A DNA stretch of 64,000 nt from Paenalcaligenes hominis (GTDB lineage: Bacteria; Pseudomonadota; Gammaproteobacteria; Burkholderiales; Burkholderiaceae_B): contig NZ_JAATIZ010000001.1 of the NCBI RefSeq assembly GCF_011927625.1, positions 682,001 to 746,000 on the forward strand. The letters run 5' to 3'. Of this stretch, positions 17,940 to 26,778 are shown piece after piece. Under the pieces are notes generated by a model. The model saw only the letters and a list, made by a program, of their open reading frames with translations. It was not told where the DNA came from and did not search any database. Numbering within the stretch: the first letter of the stretch is position 1; the number at the start of each line of letters is the position of its first letter. The translations under genes and the position numbers were made by a program.

Positions 17940-19310
17940 ATGACTCAACTTGTCTTAGACGAACACAGCAGCCTAACTCAATGGCTCAGCCATCTAGAAA
18001 CGCTACACCCCCAGGAAATCGATCTGGGCCTAGACCGTATCAAGGCGGTAGCAGCCCGATTACATGTAGTTGACCTACCTGGGGTGAAAATAGTCGTGGG
18101 CGGCACCAATGGCAAAGGCTCCACGTGCGCTATGCTAGAGGCCATACTGTTAGCAGCTGGGTACAAAGTAGGGTTATATACATCACCGCACCTCTTGCAT
18201 TACAACGAACGTATTCGTCTTAATGGCGTCAATGCTGACGACGCCCTTATCACAAGGCAGTTTGCACGCATTGAGGCAGCTCGTGGTCAGATTAGCCTAA
18301 GTTATTTTGAGTTTTCCACCTTAGCGGCATTATTGGTATTCGCCGAGGCAAATGTGGATGTGATGGTGCTAGAGGTCGGCTTGGGTGGGCGCCTCGATGC
18401 CGTTAATCTGGTCGATGCGGACTGCAGTATTATTACTAGCGTTGATATCGATCATATTGAGTATTTAGGTAACGATCGAGAGCAGATTGCCTGGGAAAAA
18501 GCGCATATTTTCCGTGCTGGTAAACCCGCTATTTGTTCTGATCCCGTACCGCCTGTCAAAATTAGTGAATACGCGCAGCAAATTGGTGCCGATTTGTGGC
18601 AGTTTGGCGTGGACTTTAACTATTCGGGCGATGCGCAGCAATGGGGGTTTGCAGGAAGAGAGCAGCGTCGTTCTGCGCTGGCCTATCCAGCCTTACGTGG
18701 TGTGAATCAGTTACTTAATGCATCGGCGGTGCTGGCAGCACTCGAAGCGCTGCGTTTTCAGTTGGTCGTACCAGCTAGCGCGATACGAGAAGGGCTGTTG
18801 CGTGCCGTCGTGCCAGGGCGTATGCAAATTTTGCCCGGCGAGCCTATGGTTATTTTAGACGTGGCACACAATCCGCACGCGGCCGGTGCTTTGGCACAAA
18901 ATTTACAACAAATGCCGTTTTCGCCTGGGTCTAAAACCATTGCCGTGGTGGGCATGTTTAAAGATAAAGACGTTAAGGCTGTGTTACAGCGTTTATTGCC
19001 TTCGGTGGATCTTTGGATCTGTGCCCCTTTGACAGGGCCACGTGCTTTGTCGGCTGAACAATTAGCGCACGCTTTACACGAGGCAGTGGATGCAGGAATA
19101 CCAACTGCTCCAGCCGAAAACGCAAGTGGCCCCAAAGTGCGTCCTGTGCTGAACCAAGTCGACTTAACAAAAATTGAAATTTTAACTGCTGATTCCATGG
19201 TGCAAGGGTTTGTAAAAGCACAAGGTCTGGCTACAGTTAATGATAGAATTTTAGTATTTGGCTCGTTTTTTGCAGTTGGGCCAGTGCTGGAGCATTTAGG
19301 ACGCCTATAA
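17940..19310 (+). CDS. folC: Folylpolyglutamate synthase/dihydrofolate synthase FolC
   Basis: FolC adds glutamate to dihydropteroate and to reduced folates, using ATP, in the cytoplasm. The 456-residue protein is slightly longer than the usual 420-440. The ATP loop is Gly-Gly-Thr-Asn-Gly-Lys59-Gly-Ser-Thr. Further family marks are Tyr-Thr-Ser-Pro-His-Leu, Glu-Val-Gly-Leu-Gly-Gly-Arg-Leu-Asp-Ala-Val-Asn and Asp-Val-Ala-His-Asn-Pro-His-Ala. It begins 15 bases after the PDH terminator. folC-dedD-cvpA-purF is a classical proteobacterial gene order, which supports the calls in this group. Confidence 0.97.
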   Translation: MTQLVLDEHSSLTQWLSHLETLHPQEIDLGLDRIKAVAARLHVVDLPGVKIVVGGTNGKGSTCAMLEAILLAAGYKVGLYTSPHLLHYNERIRLNGVNADDALITRQFARIEAARGQISLSYFEFSTLAALLVFAEANVDVMVLEVGLGGRLDAVNLVDADCSIITSVDIDHIEYLGNDREQIAWEKAHIFRAGKPAICSDPVPPVKISEYAQQIGADLWQFGVDFNYSGDAQQWGFAGREQRRSALAYPALRGVNQLLNASAVLAALEALRFQLVVPASAIREGLLRAVVPGRMQILPGEPMVILDVAHNPHAAGALAQNLQQMPFSPGSKTIAVVGMFKDKDVKAVLQRLLPSVDLWICAPLTGPRALSAEQLAHALHEAVDAGIPTAPAENASGPKVRPVLNQVDLTKIEILTADSMVQGFVKAQGLATVNDRILVFGSFFAVGPVLEHLGRL

Positions 19311-19376
19311 CATACAGACGACGCCATCATGTCGTGTGATTAAAATAACTATAGTTTTGTTTACATAAGGTTACAC

Positions 19377-20174
19377 ATGGGACTGTTTTCACGCAAAGAG
19401 ACGGCTACGCCTAGAAAAACGGGTAGATCTTCTAGCGATGATCAATTAGTTGAAATGCGCAATAAGGCGCGGCATCGGTTAATTGGTGCTGTGGTGCTTG
19501 TGCTTACTGCTATTGTGGTCGTGCCTATTTTATTAACGGATCACTCCGAGCCCAAAGTAGAGCAGCAAGTCAGTGTTATTCCCTCGATTATCCCGCCTTC
19601 TGAGGAACAATACCGTTTAACAGAAAGCCTAGAGCAACCTGTTTTCACTGACCGTATTGATCACAGCAATGACCCAGGGCTTATTGAATCTCAGCCCCAG
19701 CCTGCGGACGAGTTACCTTTGGCAGTGGGTGATACGATTAATCCAGTGGTTCTTCCCGAACCCGAGCCCGAGCCAAAACCTGCCCCCAAGCCCGAGCCCA
19801 AGCCGGAACCTAAACCTACGCCCAAACCCGAGCCTAAGCCGGCTCCATCACAGCGCACTGACGATGGTTCCGTTGCGCTGGCGTTGCTTGAAGGGCGCGT
19901 TCCCCCAAGCAAGCCCACGCCTACCGAGCGTGCGCAACAAGGCTCTGTCGTGGTTCAGGTGGGTGCGTACTCCTCTAAAGCCGATGCTGATGCACGTCGC
20001 GCTAAGCTTGCCAGTTCAGGTGTATCTAATGCTTTTGTAGAGACCGCTACGGTTTCAGGTAAACCTGCTTACCGTTTACGAGTCGGGCCGTTTCCTAGCC
20101 GTCAAGCCGCCCAAGCTGCTCAAGCACGTCTTCGCTCCTTAGGTTATGAAAACAGCTTTGTGTCGGGCCAGTGA
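19377..20174 (+). CDS. dedD: SPOR-domain membrane protein (DedD/FtsN-like)
   Basis: A 265-residue bitopic inner-membrane protein: a short basic cytoplasmic tail, one membrane helix at about 34-53, a long Pro/Glu/Lys-rich periplasmic linker (about 125-160) and a C-terminal SPOR domain (about 190-265). SPOR domains bind denuded septal peptidoglycan, so the protein probably sits at the division site. Position between folC and cvpA matches dedD of E. coli. The start ATG follows AAGG. The stop overlaps the GTG of cvpA by four bases (GTGA). The exact role in division is inferred from family and position. Confidence 0.92.
   Translation: MGLFSRKETATPRKTGRSSSDDQLVEMRNKARHRLIGAVVLVLTAIVVVPILLTDHSEPKVEQQVSVIPSIIPPSEEQYRLTESLEQPVFTDRIDHSNDPGLIESQPQPADELPLAVGDTINPVVLPEPEPEPKPAPKPEPKPEPKPTPKPEPKPAPSQRTDDGSVALALLEGRVPPSKPTPTERAQQGSVVVQVGAYSSKADADARRAKLASSGVSNAFVETATVSGKPAYRLRVGPFPSRQAAQAAQARLRSLGYENSFVSGQ
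19755..19847 (+). repeat. Low-complexity Pro-Glu-Pro-Lys codon repeat inside dedD
   Basis: A run of CCN-GAR-CCN-AAR codons encodes alternating Pro-Glu and Pro-Lys with Pro-Ala/Pro-Thr interruptions. It forms the extended linker between membrane anchor and SPOR domain, and is a likely site of length variation by slippage between strains. Confidence 0.85.
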
Positions 20175-20659
20175 ATCAATTTGATTATTTAATCCTGGCT
20201 ATTATTGGGTTTTCCGGCATATTAGGGTTATTTCGCGGGCTCATTAAAGAGCTCATGTCGCTAGTAGCTTATATTGTGGCAGCGACCGCAGCGGTCTGGT
20301 GGGGGCCTCAAGCCAGTCTATGGATAGAGGGGTGGGTGGCCAACCCCTTAGTGCGCTCAGCCGTGGCCTACCTAATTGTTTTTATCTTAGCGCTATTAGG
20401 CGTTGGCTTAATCAACATGGCCTTAAGTGCCTTAATTGAGCGCACGGGGTTAAGCACTGCAGATCATGGTTTTGGCATGATGTTTGGGCTGCTTCGCGGT
20501 ATTGTTTTAGTGTTGGTCTTAGTGACCGTGGCTGGCTACACGCAAATGCCCACAGAGTCATGGTGGCTTGAATCCAGTTTGGTAAAAAATGCCATCCACC
20601 TCATAATGCGTATAAAATTATATTTGCCACCCGATATTGCCGCGTGGCTACCTTATTAA
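20171..20659 (+). CDS. cvpA: CvpA family membrane protein
   Basis: A 162-residue inner-membrane protein with about four hydrophobic helices (roughly 4-22, 28-48, 66-86 and 100-122). CvpA was first linked to colicin V production and is more generally connected with envelope stress; its molecular function is unclear. It begins with GTG overlapping the dedD stop and is followed 19 bases later by purF, the classical cvpA-purF pairing. Family identity is clear from the N-terminal Asp-Tyr-Leu-Ile-Leu-Ala-Ile-Ile-Gly-Phe-Ser followed by Gly-Leu-Phe-Arg-Gly-Leu. Confidence 0.93.
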   Translation: MNQFDYLILAIIGFSGILGLFRGLIKELMSLVAYIVAATAAVWWGPQASLWIEGWVANPLVRSAVAYLIVFILALLGVGLINMALSALIERTGLSTADHGFGMMFGLLRGIVLVLVLVTVAGYTQMPTESWWLESSLVKNAIHLIMRIKLYLPPDIAAWLPY

Positions 20660-20678
20660 ATCTTATGGGTTAAACATT

Positions 20679-22118
20679 ATGTCAGGAGTAGTAGGGGTCG
20701 TGGGCCAAGGGCCAGTAAATCAATTGATTTACGATAGTTTGTTGTTACTGCAACACCGCGGCCAAGACGCAGCAGGAATTACTACCTACAACCAATCTTT
20801 TTTTCATACACACCGTGGCCCTGGACTCGTCCGCGATGTATTTCGCACACGGAATATGCGTAATTTAATTGGCAATAGTGGTATTGGTCATACGCGCTAT
20901 CCTTCAGTAGGCAGTGCTGAAAACGCCGATGAGATGCAGCCATTTTACGTGAGTGCCCCTTTCGGTATTAGCTTGGTGCACGATGGTAACCTAAGCAATT
21001 GGCGACAATTACGCCAAGAGCTTTTCAGCATCGACCGCCGCCACATTAACACTAACTCAGATTCTGAAGTGCTGCTCAATGTGTTCGCACACGAGCTGCA
21101 ACGTGCGGCCGAAGGCGAACAGCTCAACGAGGAAATAATTTTTAATACTGTGCGCGCTGTTCATCGCCGCGTTAAGGGCGCTTACGCAGTGATTTTGCAA
21201 ATCGCGCATTACGGTCTAGTGGCTTTTCGAGACCCCAATGGTATTCGTCCGCTTTGTTTAGGTGAAAATAAAGGCTCAAAGGGTACCGAGTGGATGCTCG
21301 CCTCAGAGTCAGTCGCCGTTACCGGTTGTGGTTTTGATTTGGTTGGCGATGTGGCCCCAGGTGAAGCCATTTTAATTGATTTAGCCGGTCAGGTTCTACG
21401 TCAGCAATGTGCAGAGCAAACCCAGTTATCGCCTTGCGTGTTTGAGTATGTGTATTTTGCTCGACCCGATTCAACTATTGATGGCGTCTCTGTGTACGAT
21501 GCGCGTTTAAAAATGGGTGAGTACTTAGGAGATAAGCTCGCTAAAAACTTACGCCTTGCCGATATTGATGTGGTGATGCCCATTCCAGATTCTGCGCGCC
21601 CCTCTGCTATGCAGCTAGCCGCACAATTGAATCTTAACTACCGAGAAGGCTTCATTAAAAACCGCTATATCGGTCGTACATTTATTATGCCTGGACAAGC
21701 CGTACGCAAGCGGTCTGTACGCCAAAAGCTCAGCGCTATACCCATGGAGTTCAAAGGGAAAAATGTATTGTTAGTGGATGACTCAATCGTGCGTGGCACC
21801 ACTAGCCGAGAAATTGTAGAAATGGCGCGCTCCGCTGGTGCCAATAAAGTGTTTTTTGCCTCGGCAGCGCCACCTGTGCGTTATCCTAATGTCTATGGCA
21901 TTGATATGCCCTCTAGCGAAGAGCTCATTGCCTATGGCAAGTCCATTGATCAAGTGGCTGCAGAAATAGGCGTAGATGGTTTAATTTACCAAGATTTAGC
22001 CGACTTAGAACAAGCCCTCTGGGACTTAAATCCCCGCTTTGCCCGGTTTGAGTCCTCTTGTTTTAATGGCGATTATGTAACTGGGGATATACATCAACCT
22101 CAGTTGCCTCAGGACTAG
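20679..22118 (+). CDS. purF: Amidophosphoribosyltransferase PurF with substituted glutaminase catalytic residues
   Basis: PurF makes phosphoribosylamine from PRPP and glutamine, the first step of purine synthesis. The 479-residue protein aligns throughout with E. coli PurF as I remember it. The phosphoribosyltransferase half has an intact PRPP loop (residues 363-375, Val-Leu-Leu-Val-Asp-Asp-Ser-Ile-Val-Arg-Gly-Thr-Thr). The glutaminase half is odd. The protein reads Met-Ser-Gly-Val-Val-Gly, so after Met removal the N terminus is Ser where the family has the catalytic Cys. Residue 102 (mature 101) is Asp in His-Asp-Gly-Asn-Leu where the family has the oxyanion-hole Asn. Arg in His-Thr-Arg-Tyr-Pro, Gln-His-Arg-Gly-Gln-Asp and Ser-Asp-Ser-Glu are kept. 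ATG 20679 is clearly the start; an upstream in-frame TTG (20637) adds no Cys. Glutamine use is probably reduced or lost; ammonia-dependent activity is possible. Confidence 0.95.
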   Translation: MSGVVGVVGQGPVNQLIYDSLLLLQHRGQDAAGITTYNQSFFHTHRGPGLVRDVFRTRNMRNLIGNSGIGHTRYPSVGSAENADEMQPFYVSAPFGISLVHDGNLSNWRQLRQELFSIDRRHINTNSDSEVLLNVFAHELQRAAEGEQLNEEIIFNTVRAVHRRVKGAYAVILQIAHYGLVAFRDPNGIRPLCLGENKGSKGTEWMLASESVAVTGCGFDLVGDVAPGEAILIDLAGQVLRQQCAEQTQLSPCVFEYVYFARPDSTIDGVSVYDARLKMGEYLGDKLAKNLRLADIDVVMPIPDSARPSAMQLAAQLNLNYREGFIKNRYIGRTFIMPGQAVRKRSVRQKLSAIPMEFKGKNVLLVDDSIVRGTTSREIVEMARSAGANKVFFASAAPPVRYPNVYGIDMPSSEELIAYGKSIDQVAAEIGVDGLIYQDLADLEQALWDLNPRFARFESSCFNGDYVTGDIHQPQLPQD

Positions 22119-22123
22119 CACTA

Positions 22124-22158
22124 AAAACAGCCACGGCGATTACGCTAGTGGCTGTTTT
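22124..22158. terminator. Bidirectional terminator between purF and dsbB
   Basis: AAAACAGCCAC at 22124-22134 pairs with GTGGCTGTTTT at 22148-22158 around a 13-base loop. The A run on one side and T run on the other give a U tract on both strands, suiting the convergent purF and dsbB genes. Confidence 0.88.
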
Positions 22159-22180
22159 CAAAAGGGCTGAGTTAAAAAGC

Positions 22181-22657
22181 TTAGTTGCCGCGAACGATTC
22201 CGTACAGCATCAATGCGCCTAGCACCACAAACAGCAATAGCGCCCAAAGCGCATATTCTAGGCCCAAGACATGCACAGTGGCGTCCATGCAAGTACTATA
22301 AATACCAAATAACCAAGGCAGCGCTGACTCCAGTCCCGATTCGGTCATAAAGCGATCCGCAAACGTCAGGTCGCAAGAAAACATCTTGGCAGCGACACTA
22401 TATTGATACCAAGCGGACACCACACCTGCTATAGCAGTTAATAAGCTTAACAAACCAAAGAGTAGACTTAAAAACCGCTGTTTTAACGTGGCTACTAAAT
22501 AACCAAAAATAGAAAAAGCGAGCACCCCAATTAAAAGTAAGCGTTGAAATACACACCAAGCACAAGGTCGCATGGCAAATACGTGCTGGGACACCAGTGC
22601 CACTGCTAGTGCGCTTACGCTAAGAAAAATACTATAAATAAAGAAACGGGGCTGCAT
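22181..22657 (-). CDS. dsbB: Disulfide bond formation protein B (DsbB)
   Basis: DsbB reoxidises periplasmic DsbA and passes electrons to ubiquinone. The 158-residue product has four predicted membrane helices. The first periplasmic loop holds Cys32-Ala-Trp-Cys35; the second pair is Cys95 and Cys123. Gln-Arg-Leu after the first pair matches the family segment near the quinone site. It lies 5 bases after marC and ends at the bidirectional terminator shared with purF. Its partner DsbA is not in this window. Confidence 0.95.
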   Translation of the reverse strand: MQPRFFIYSIFLSVSALAVALVSQHVFAMRPCAWCVFQRLLLIGVLAFSIFGYLVATLKQRFLSLLFGLLSLLTAIAGVVSAWYQYSVAAKMFSCDLTFADRFMTESGLESALPWLFGIYSTCMDATVHVLGLEYALWALLLFVVLGALMLYGIVRGN

Positions 22658-22662
22658 AAGAC

Positions 22663-23379
22663 TTATAAAAAGAGAAGTTGAGTGGTGTGTTTGGCGGCTT
22701 CTACTAAAAGATTAATAGTCACCTCGGAAAAACCATCCCAGACAATTTGTACCCCTAGGCATAACAAGATAAATGCCGAGAGACGCATTAAAACAGCCGT
22801 TCCGTTGGTGCCTAGCCGCGTTAAAATGGGGGCAGCATATCGTAAGCAAAACAATACAATCAGTGCCACTACGGCCAGGGCTAAGATTGCAGCGGTCAAT
22901 TTAGTGATGCTGCCAATAGTACTGCTGTCGCTTAGGGTGGCGCCGACGGTAATAGTGGCTGCAATCGAGCCTGGGCCGCACAGCATAGGAAAAGTCAAAG
23001 GGTAAAAAGCTTGGGATTGGACTCGGGCCCAAGAGTAGCCTTCAGCCATGTCTTTTGCTTGCTCTGTATCAGAGCTGGTAGCATTCACTAAGTTCCATGC
23101 GGTAGCAATCACTAATAATCCGCCACCAATACGAATGATGGGCAGTGAAATACCAAAAAACTCCAAAACTAAATTGCCCGATAACATGGCTGCTAAGAGC
23201 ATAAAGAAAATATTGGTGCCCAATTTACTTGCTAATTTTTGGCGGTCGGCATTGCTAACCCCTTTGGTTAATGCCAAAAAGATAGGGGCAATAGCAGGAG
23301 GGTTAATAATAGGTAATACCGTCGCTACAGTAAATAAAAAACTGCGGCTGAAATCAGAGAATAAGAGACTCAAGTCCAT
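22663..23379 (-). CDS. MarC family integral membrane protein
   Basis: A 238-residue six-helix membrane protein of the MarC/YchE family (UPF0056). The N-terminal half has the repeat-like Pro-Ile-Ile-Asn-Pro-Pro-Ala-Ile-Ala-Pro-Ile-Phe; a similar Pro-Leu-Thr-Phe-Pro-Met-Leu-Cys-Gly-Pro-Gly-Ser-Ile segment opens the second half, as is typical. MarC was once linked to multiple antibiotic resistance, but its function is not established. It lies between glnD (19 bases upstream) and dsbB on the minus strand. Confidence 0.9.
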   Translation of the reverse strand: MDLSLLFSDFSRSFLFTVATVLPIINPPAIAPIFLALTKGVSNADRQKLASKLGTNIFFMLLAAMLSGNLVLEFFGISLPIIRIGGGLLVIATAWNLVNATSSDTEQAKDMAEGYSWARVQSQAFYPLTFPMLCGPGSIAATITVGATLSDSSTIGSITKLTAAILALAVVALIVLFCLRYAAPILTRLGTNGTAVLMRLSAFILLCLGVQIVWDGFSEVTINLLVEAAKHTTQLLFL

Positions 23380-23398
23380 GGGGTCGGGCTCAGTTCCG

Positions 23399-25966
23399 TT
23401 AAAGAGCGGCTCGAAGGGTGCGCTCTAGGTGTTTATGAAAAATGCTGTGATGCAGGTCTTCACTATGGACAATAAAAGTGTCTTCCACGCGTTCGCCTAG
23501 CGTCATGATCTTAGCCGATTTTAAACGAATGCGTTCAGCTGTGAAGACCTGAGCAATGCTATAAAGGAGCCCCCTGCGGTCTGCGCAGACAATAGAGATG
23601 CGCCATTTGTCGGCCTCGCTCATGGCTTGTATGTCTACCGTGGCCGGGATAGGAAAAACGCGAGCGCGCCGGGATTGAGCTTGGACGTAAATCGATTCGT
23701 TAGCCGGGGTGGCATCAGAGGCATGCTGTAAATGCCAACTTAAGGCGTGTTGAATAGACTGAGCCCATTGGTCTGAGTAATGCGTATAGCTAGGAAGCAA
23801 CAAAATAAAACTATCTAAGGCCCAGCCGTGTAAAGTGGTGTAAATGCGGGCGTCTTGTACGCTTAGCTGATGTTGATCAAAAAAAGCACAAATATGCATA
23901 AATAAATCATCACGATCTGGCGTGTAGATCATAAGTTGTACGGTTTCACCTGCGCCGACTGTGCGTAATTTAATAACGGGTTCGGGATAAAGCAGCGCAC
24001 TATGTAAGGCTTGGCCATGCCAGATAATTTCATCGCATTCATGACGTAAAAAATAGCTAATATCCAGCACATCCCATAATGCCTGTACTGCTGTTTCGCT
24101 AATGCCTTGCCCGAGCAGTGCACTTAAGGCTTGCGCTTTACGTTGTGCTAGAACCTCAGAGGTGCCAGGGTGGTGTCCTTGTAAGGCTGCACGGCTTTGT
24201 TCGTACAGTTGCAGTAGTAACTTGGCCTTCCATGAATTCCAAATCACTGGATTGGTGCCTTTGATATCGGCTACCGTTAATAAGTACAAAGCTTGTAAAC
24301 GGCGTAAGTTTTGCACGTGTTCAGTAAATGTCTGCACCACAACCGGGTCACTGATGTCACGCTTTTGCGCCACCGTAGACATGCTTAAGTGTTCTTGCAC
24401 AAGAAAGCAAATTAATTCCGTGTCTTCGTTGGTCAGGCGATGGCGTTGGCAAAAGGCGCGGGCATCGTGTGCGCCTAGCTCGGAATGGTTGCCCCCGCGA
24501 CCTTTAGCTATGTCGTGAAACAAAGCCGCAATATAAAGCACCCAAGGGCGCTCAAACTGCGCCATGAGCTCGCTGGCTAATGGATGCTCGTCAGTGTATT
24601 CAGCCAAATTAAAGCGTCGCAAATTGCGCACGACCATCAGTGTGTGTTGGTCCACTGTATAGACATGAAAGAGATCATGCTGCATCTGTCCAACAATATG
24701 ACGAAACTCTGGAATATAACGTGGTAAAAGTCCAAGCAAATTCATCAGCCTGAGACTTTGCAACACGGCACGCGGTGCTTGCAAAATAGCCAGAAAGGCA
24801 CTTTGGTTAACTGGATTTAAGCGAAATTTTTGGTCAATTAACTTACGGTGATGCCAAAGAGCACGCAACGTGTAAGCACTTAAGCTTTGAATAGTGGGAT
24901 CGTGTTGCAAAAGGGTAAAGCAACGCAAAATTAACGTTGGGTCTTGGGGTAGACGTTCAGCGGCACGCAAGTGCAAGCGCTGGTTTCGAATTAAAAAATC
25001 ATCGTCTAACTCGGTGATGTGAGTGGGGCTAGCGCTAAAAAGTAATTCCTCTAAGCCTTGCATCAAAATCATGTTCATTTGGTGCACTAGTCGAGCTGCC
25101 CAATAATAGCGCTGCATAAGCTTTTCACTAGCACGTTGCGCGTTTAACTGGGTAAAGCCATAAATCGTAGCCAGAGCGGGTTGATACTCGAAAAGAAGAC
25201 GGTCTTCTGCGCGGCCAGTTAATAAATGCAGCTCAATCCGTAAGCGCATGAAGGCTTGGGTGGCTTGTTGTAGTGCTCGTACTTCGGCGTGACTTAATAA
25301 ATCACTTTGCGCAATCTCACGCCAGGTTTGACCCAGATTCATGGCTTTAGCTAACCAGAGTAAGACTTGTAAGTCACGTAAAGCGCCTGGTGACTCTTTG
25401 CAGTTAGGTTCTAGGGCGTAAGGCGTGTTTTGGTAATGCGCATGCCGTTGGCGCATTTCGGCAAGTTTAGCCTCGTAAAAGTTTTTTATATCGAGCTGTT
25501 CGGCTAGTGTGGATTGCAGTTCATTAAAAAGGGCCTCGTAGCCTGCAATAAAACGGGCTTCAAGCTGTGCAGTTTGGGTGGCAATGTCTGCCTCGGCAAC
25601 CTCAATGCATTGATCTATTGTGCGGACGCTAGTTGCGACTTTAAGACCGCTATCCCACAGCGCGGCAATAAAGCCTTCTATTTCCAAGGTATCCTGAGAG
25701 CTAGGAGGTTGTGCGAGTAAGAGTAATACATCCACATCAGAAAACGGGTACAACTCTTGGCGCCCGTAGCCCCCAACTGCGACTAAAGCGCAGTGCTTAG
25801 GCAAAGGTAACAGGGCATACAGGTCGCCTAAGCAGTGGTCGGTGTAGGTGCTTAAGCGCCGCAGCAAATGCTCAGGCTTAGGCCTTGCTCTAAAGCGTGC
25901 GATCGCTTTACGACGTTGCAGTGCATAGCGATCACGGATTTGGTCTAAGTCTGAGCGCACACTCAT
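23399..25966 (-). CDS. glnD: Bifunctional uridylyltransferase/uridylyl-removing enzyme GlnD
   Basis: GlnD senses glutamine and adds or removes UMP on PII proteins, setting nitrogen regulation. At 855 residues it is full length. The nucleotidyltransferase motif Gly-Gly-Tyr-Gly-Arg-Gln-Glu-Leu-Tyr-Pro-Phe-Ser-Asp77-Val-Asp79 is near the N terminus, an HD domain with His484-Asp485 removes UMP, and two ACT domains at the C terminus bind glutamine (the last in Ile-Val-Cys-Ala-Asp-Arg-Arg-Gly-Leu-Leu-Tyr). Its ATG overlaps the map stop by four bases. It is the nitrogen-status sensor in the same window as an apparently glutaminase-deficient PurF; no direct link is shown. Confidence 0.97.
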   Translation of the reverse strand: MSVRSDLDQIRDRYALQRRKAIARFRARPKPEHLLRRLSTYTDHCLGDLYALLPLPKHCALVAVGGYGRQELYPFSDVDVLLLLAQPPSSQDTLEIEGFIAALWDSGLKVATSVRTIDQCIEVAEADIATQTAQLEARFIAGYEALFNELQSTLAEQLDIKNFYEAKLAEMRQRHAHYQNTPYALEPNCKESPGALRDLQVLLWLAKAMNLGQTWREIAQSDLLSHAEVRALQQATQAFMRLRIELHLLTGRAEDRLLFEYQPALATIYGFTQLNAQRASEKLMQRYYWAARLVHQMNMILMQGLEELLFSASPTHITELDDDFLIRNQRLHLRAAERLPQDPTLILRCFTLLQHDPTIQSLSAYTLRALWHHRKLIDQKFRLNPVNQSAFLAILQAPRAVLQSLRLMNLLGLLPRYIPEFRHIVGQMQHDLFHVYTVDQHTLMVVRNLRRFNLAEYTDEHPLASELMAQFERPWVLYIAALFHDIAKGRGGNHSELGAHDARAFCQRHRLTNEDTELICFLVQEHLSMSTVAQKRDISDPVVVQTFTEHVQNLRRLQALYLLTVADIKGTNPVIWNSWKAKLLLQLYEQSRAALQGHHPGTSEVLAQRKAQALSALLGQGISETAVQALWDVLDISYFLRHECDEIIWHGQALHSALLYPEPVIKLRTVGAGETVQLMIYTPDRDDLFMHICAFFDQHQLSVQDARIYTTLHGWALDSFILLLPSYTHYSDQWAQSIQHALSWHLQHASDATPANESIYVQAQSRRARVFPIPATVDIQAMSEADKWRISIVCADRRGLLYSIAQVFTAERIRLKSAKIMTLGERVEDTFIVHSEDLHHSIFHKHLERTLRAAL

Positions 25967-26778
25967 GCTTTAGTAAAACCCGTAACAAAAGCAGGGGGTT
26001 CAGGCATCTCTGGCGATACGGTAAGCACTTCGTACCCCGTATCGGTGACTAAGATGGAGTGCTCCCATTGCGCGGACAGACTGCGGTCGCGCGTGACAAC
26101 TGTCCATTGGTCAGGAAGCAGTTTCAAATCGCGCTTACCCGCATTGATCATGGGTTCGATTGTAAAGATCATACCGGCTTGTAAGGTTAAGCCAGTACCT
26201 GGCTTGCCGTAATGCAGGACTTGTGGATCTTGGTGGAAAACTTGACCGATACCGTGACCGCAGTATTCCCGTACGACTGAGTAGTTGTTTTTTTCAGCGT
26301 GCTGTTGAATGGCGTGGCCAATATCACCTAAGGTTGCGCCGGGCTTAACTTGCTCTATACCTAGCCACATGCATTCATAAGTGACCTCGGTTAAACGACG
26401 GGCAAGAATGGATGGCTCGCCTACGTAGTACATACGGCTCGTATCGCCAAACCATCCGTCTTTAATAACCGTGACGTCTAGATTAATGATGTCGCCATTT
26501 TTGAGCTTTTTGTCGCTGGGCACACCGTGGCAGATCACATGGTTAACCGACGTACACACGGCACCTGGATAAGGTGGATGACCGGGGGGTGCGTATCCAA
26601 CGGTTGCTGACTCCACGTGAAGGACATCGCGAATGTAGTCTTTACACAGTTGGTCGATTTCAGCCGTAGTAACACCGGGCTTAATGAAATGACCTAAGTA
26701 GTCCAAAGTTTGTGCTGCAGCTTGGCAAGCAGCACGCATTTTATCCAAATCTGTTGGATCGGTAACAAGTTTGCTCAT
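25963..26778 (-). CDS. map: Type I methionine aminopeptidase
   Basis: Map removes the N-terminal Met from new proteins when residue 2 is small. The 271-residue protein has the pita-bread fold residues: two Asp in Asn-Leu-Asp-Val-Thr-Val-Ile-Lys-Asp-Gly-Trp-Phe-Gly-Asp-Thr, His in Gly-His-Gly-Ile-Gly, Glu in Phe-Thr-Ile-Glu-Pro-Met and Glu in Gln-Trp-Glu-His-Ser. It is divergent from rpsB, the classical arrangement, and overlaps glnD by ATGA. The start is the ATG ending at 26778. Confidence 0.97.
   Translation of the reverse strand: MSKLVTDPTDLDKMRAACQAAAQTLDYLGHFIKPGVTTAEIDQLCKDYIRDVLHVESATVGYAPPGHPPYPGAVCTSVNHVICHGVPSDKKLKNGDIINLDVTVIKDGWFGDTSRMYYVGEPSILARRLTEVTYECMWLGIEQVKPGATLGDIGHAIQQHAEKNNYSVVREYCGHGIGQVFHQDPQVLHYGKPGTGLTLQAGMIFTIEPMINAGKRDLKLLPDQWTVVTRDRSLSAQWEHSILVTDTGYEVLTVSPEMPEPPAFVTGFTKA

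Noticed and set aside
18758-19330. Long open frame (190 codons) antisense to folC
   Set aside because: It lies wholly opposite a well-conserved folC, has biased composition typical of a complementary frame, and resembles no known family.
813-25910. Three GCGATCGC octamers (near 815, 4368 and 25901), considered as a dispersed signal
   Set aside because: Three copies in 64 kb is only slightly above chance expectation and all lie inside coding sequence.
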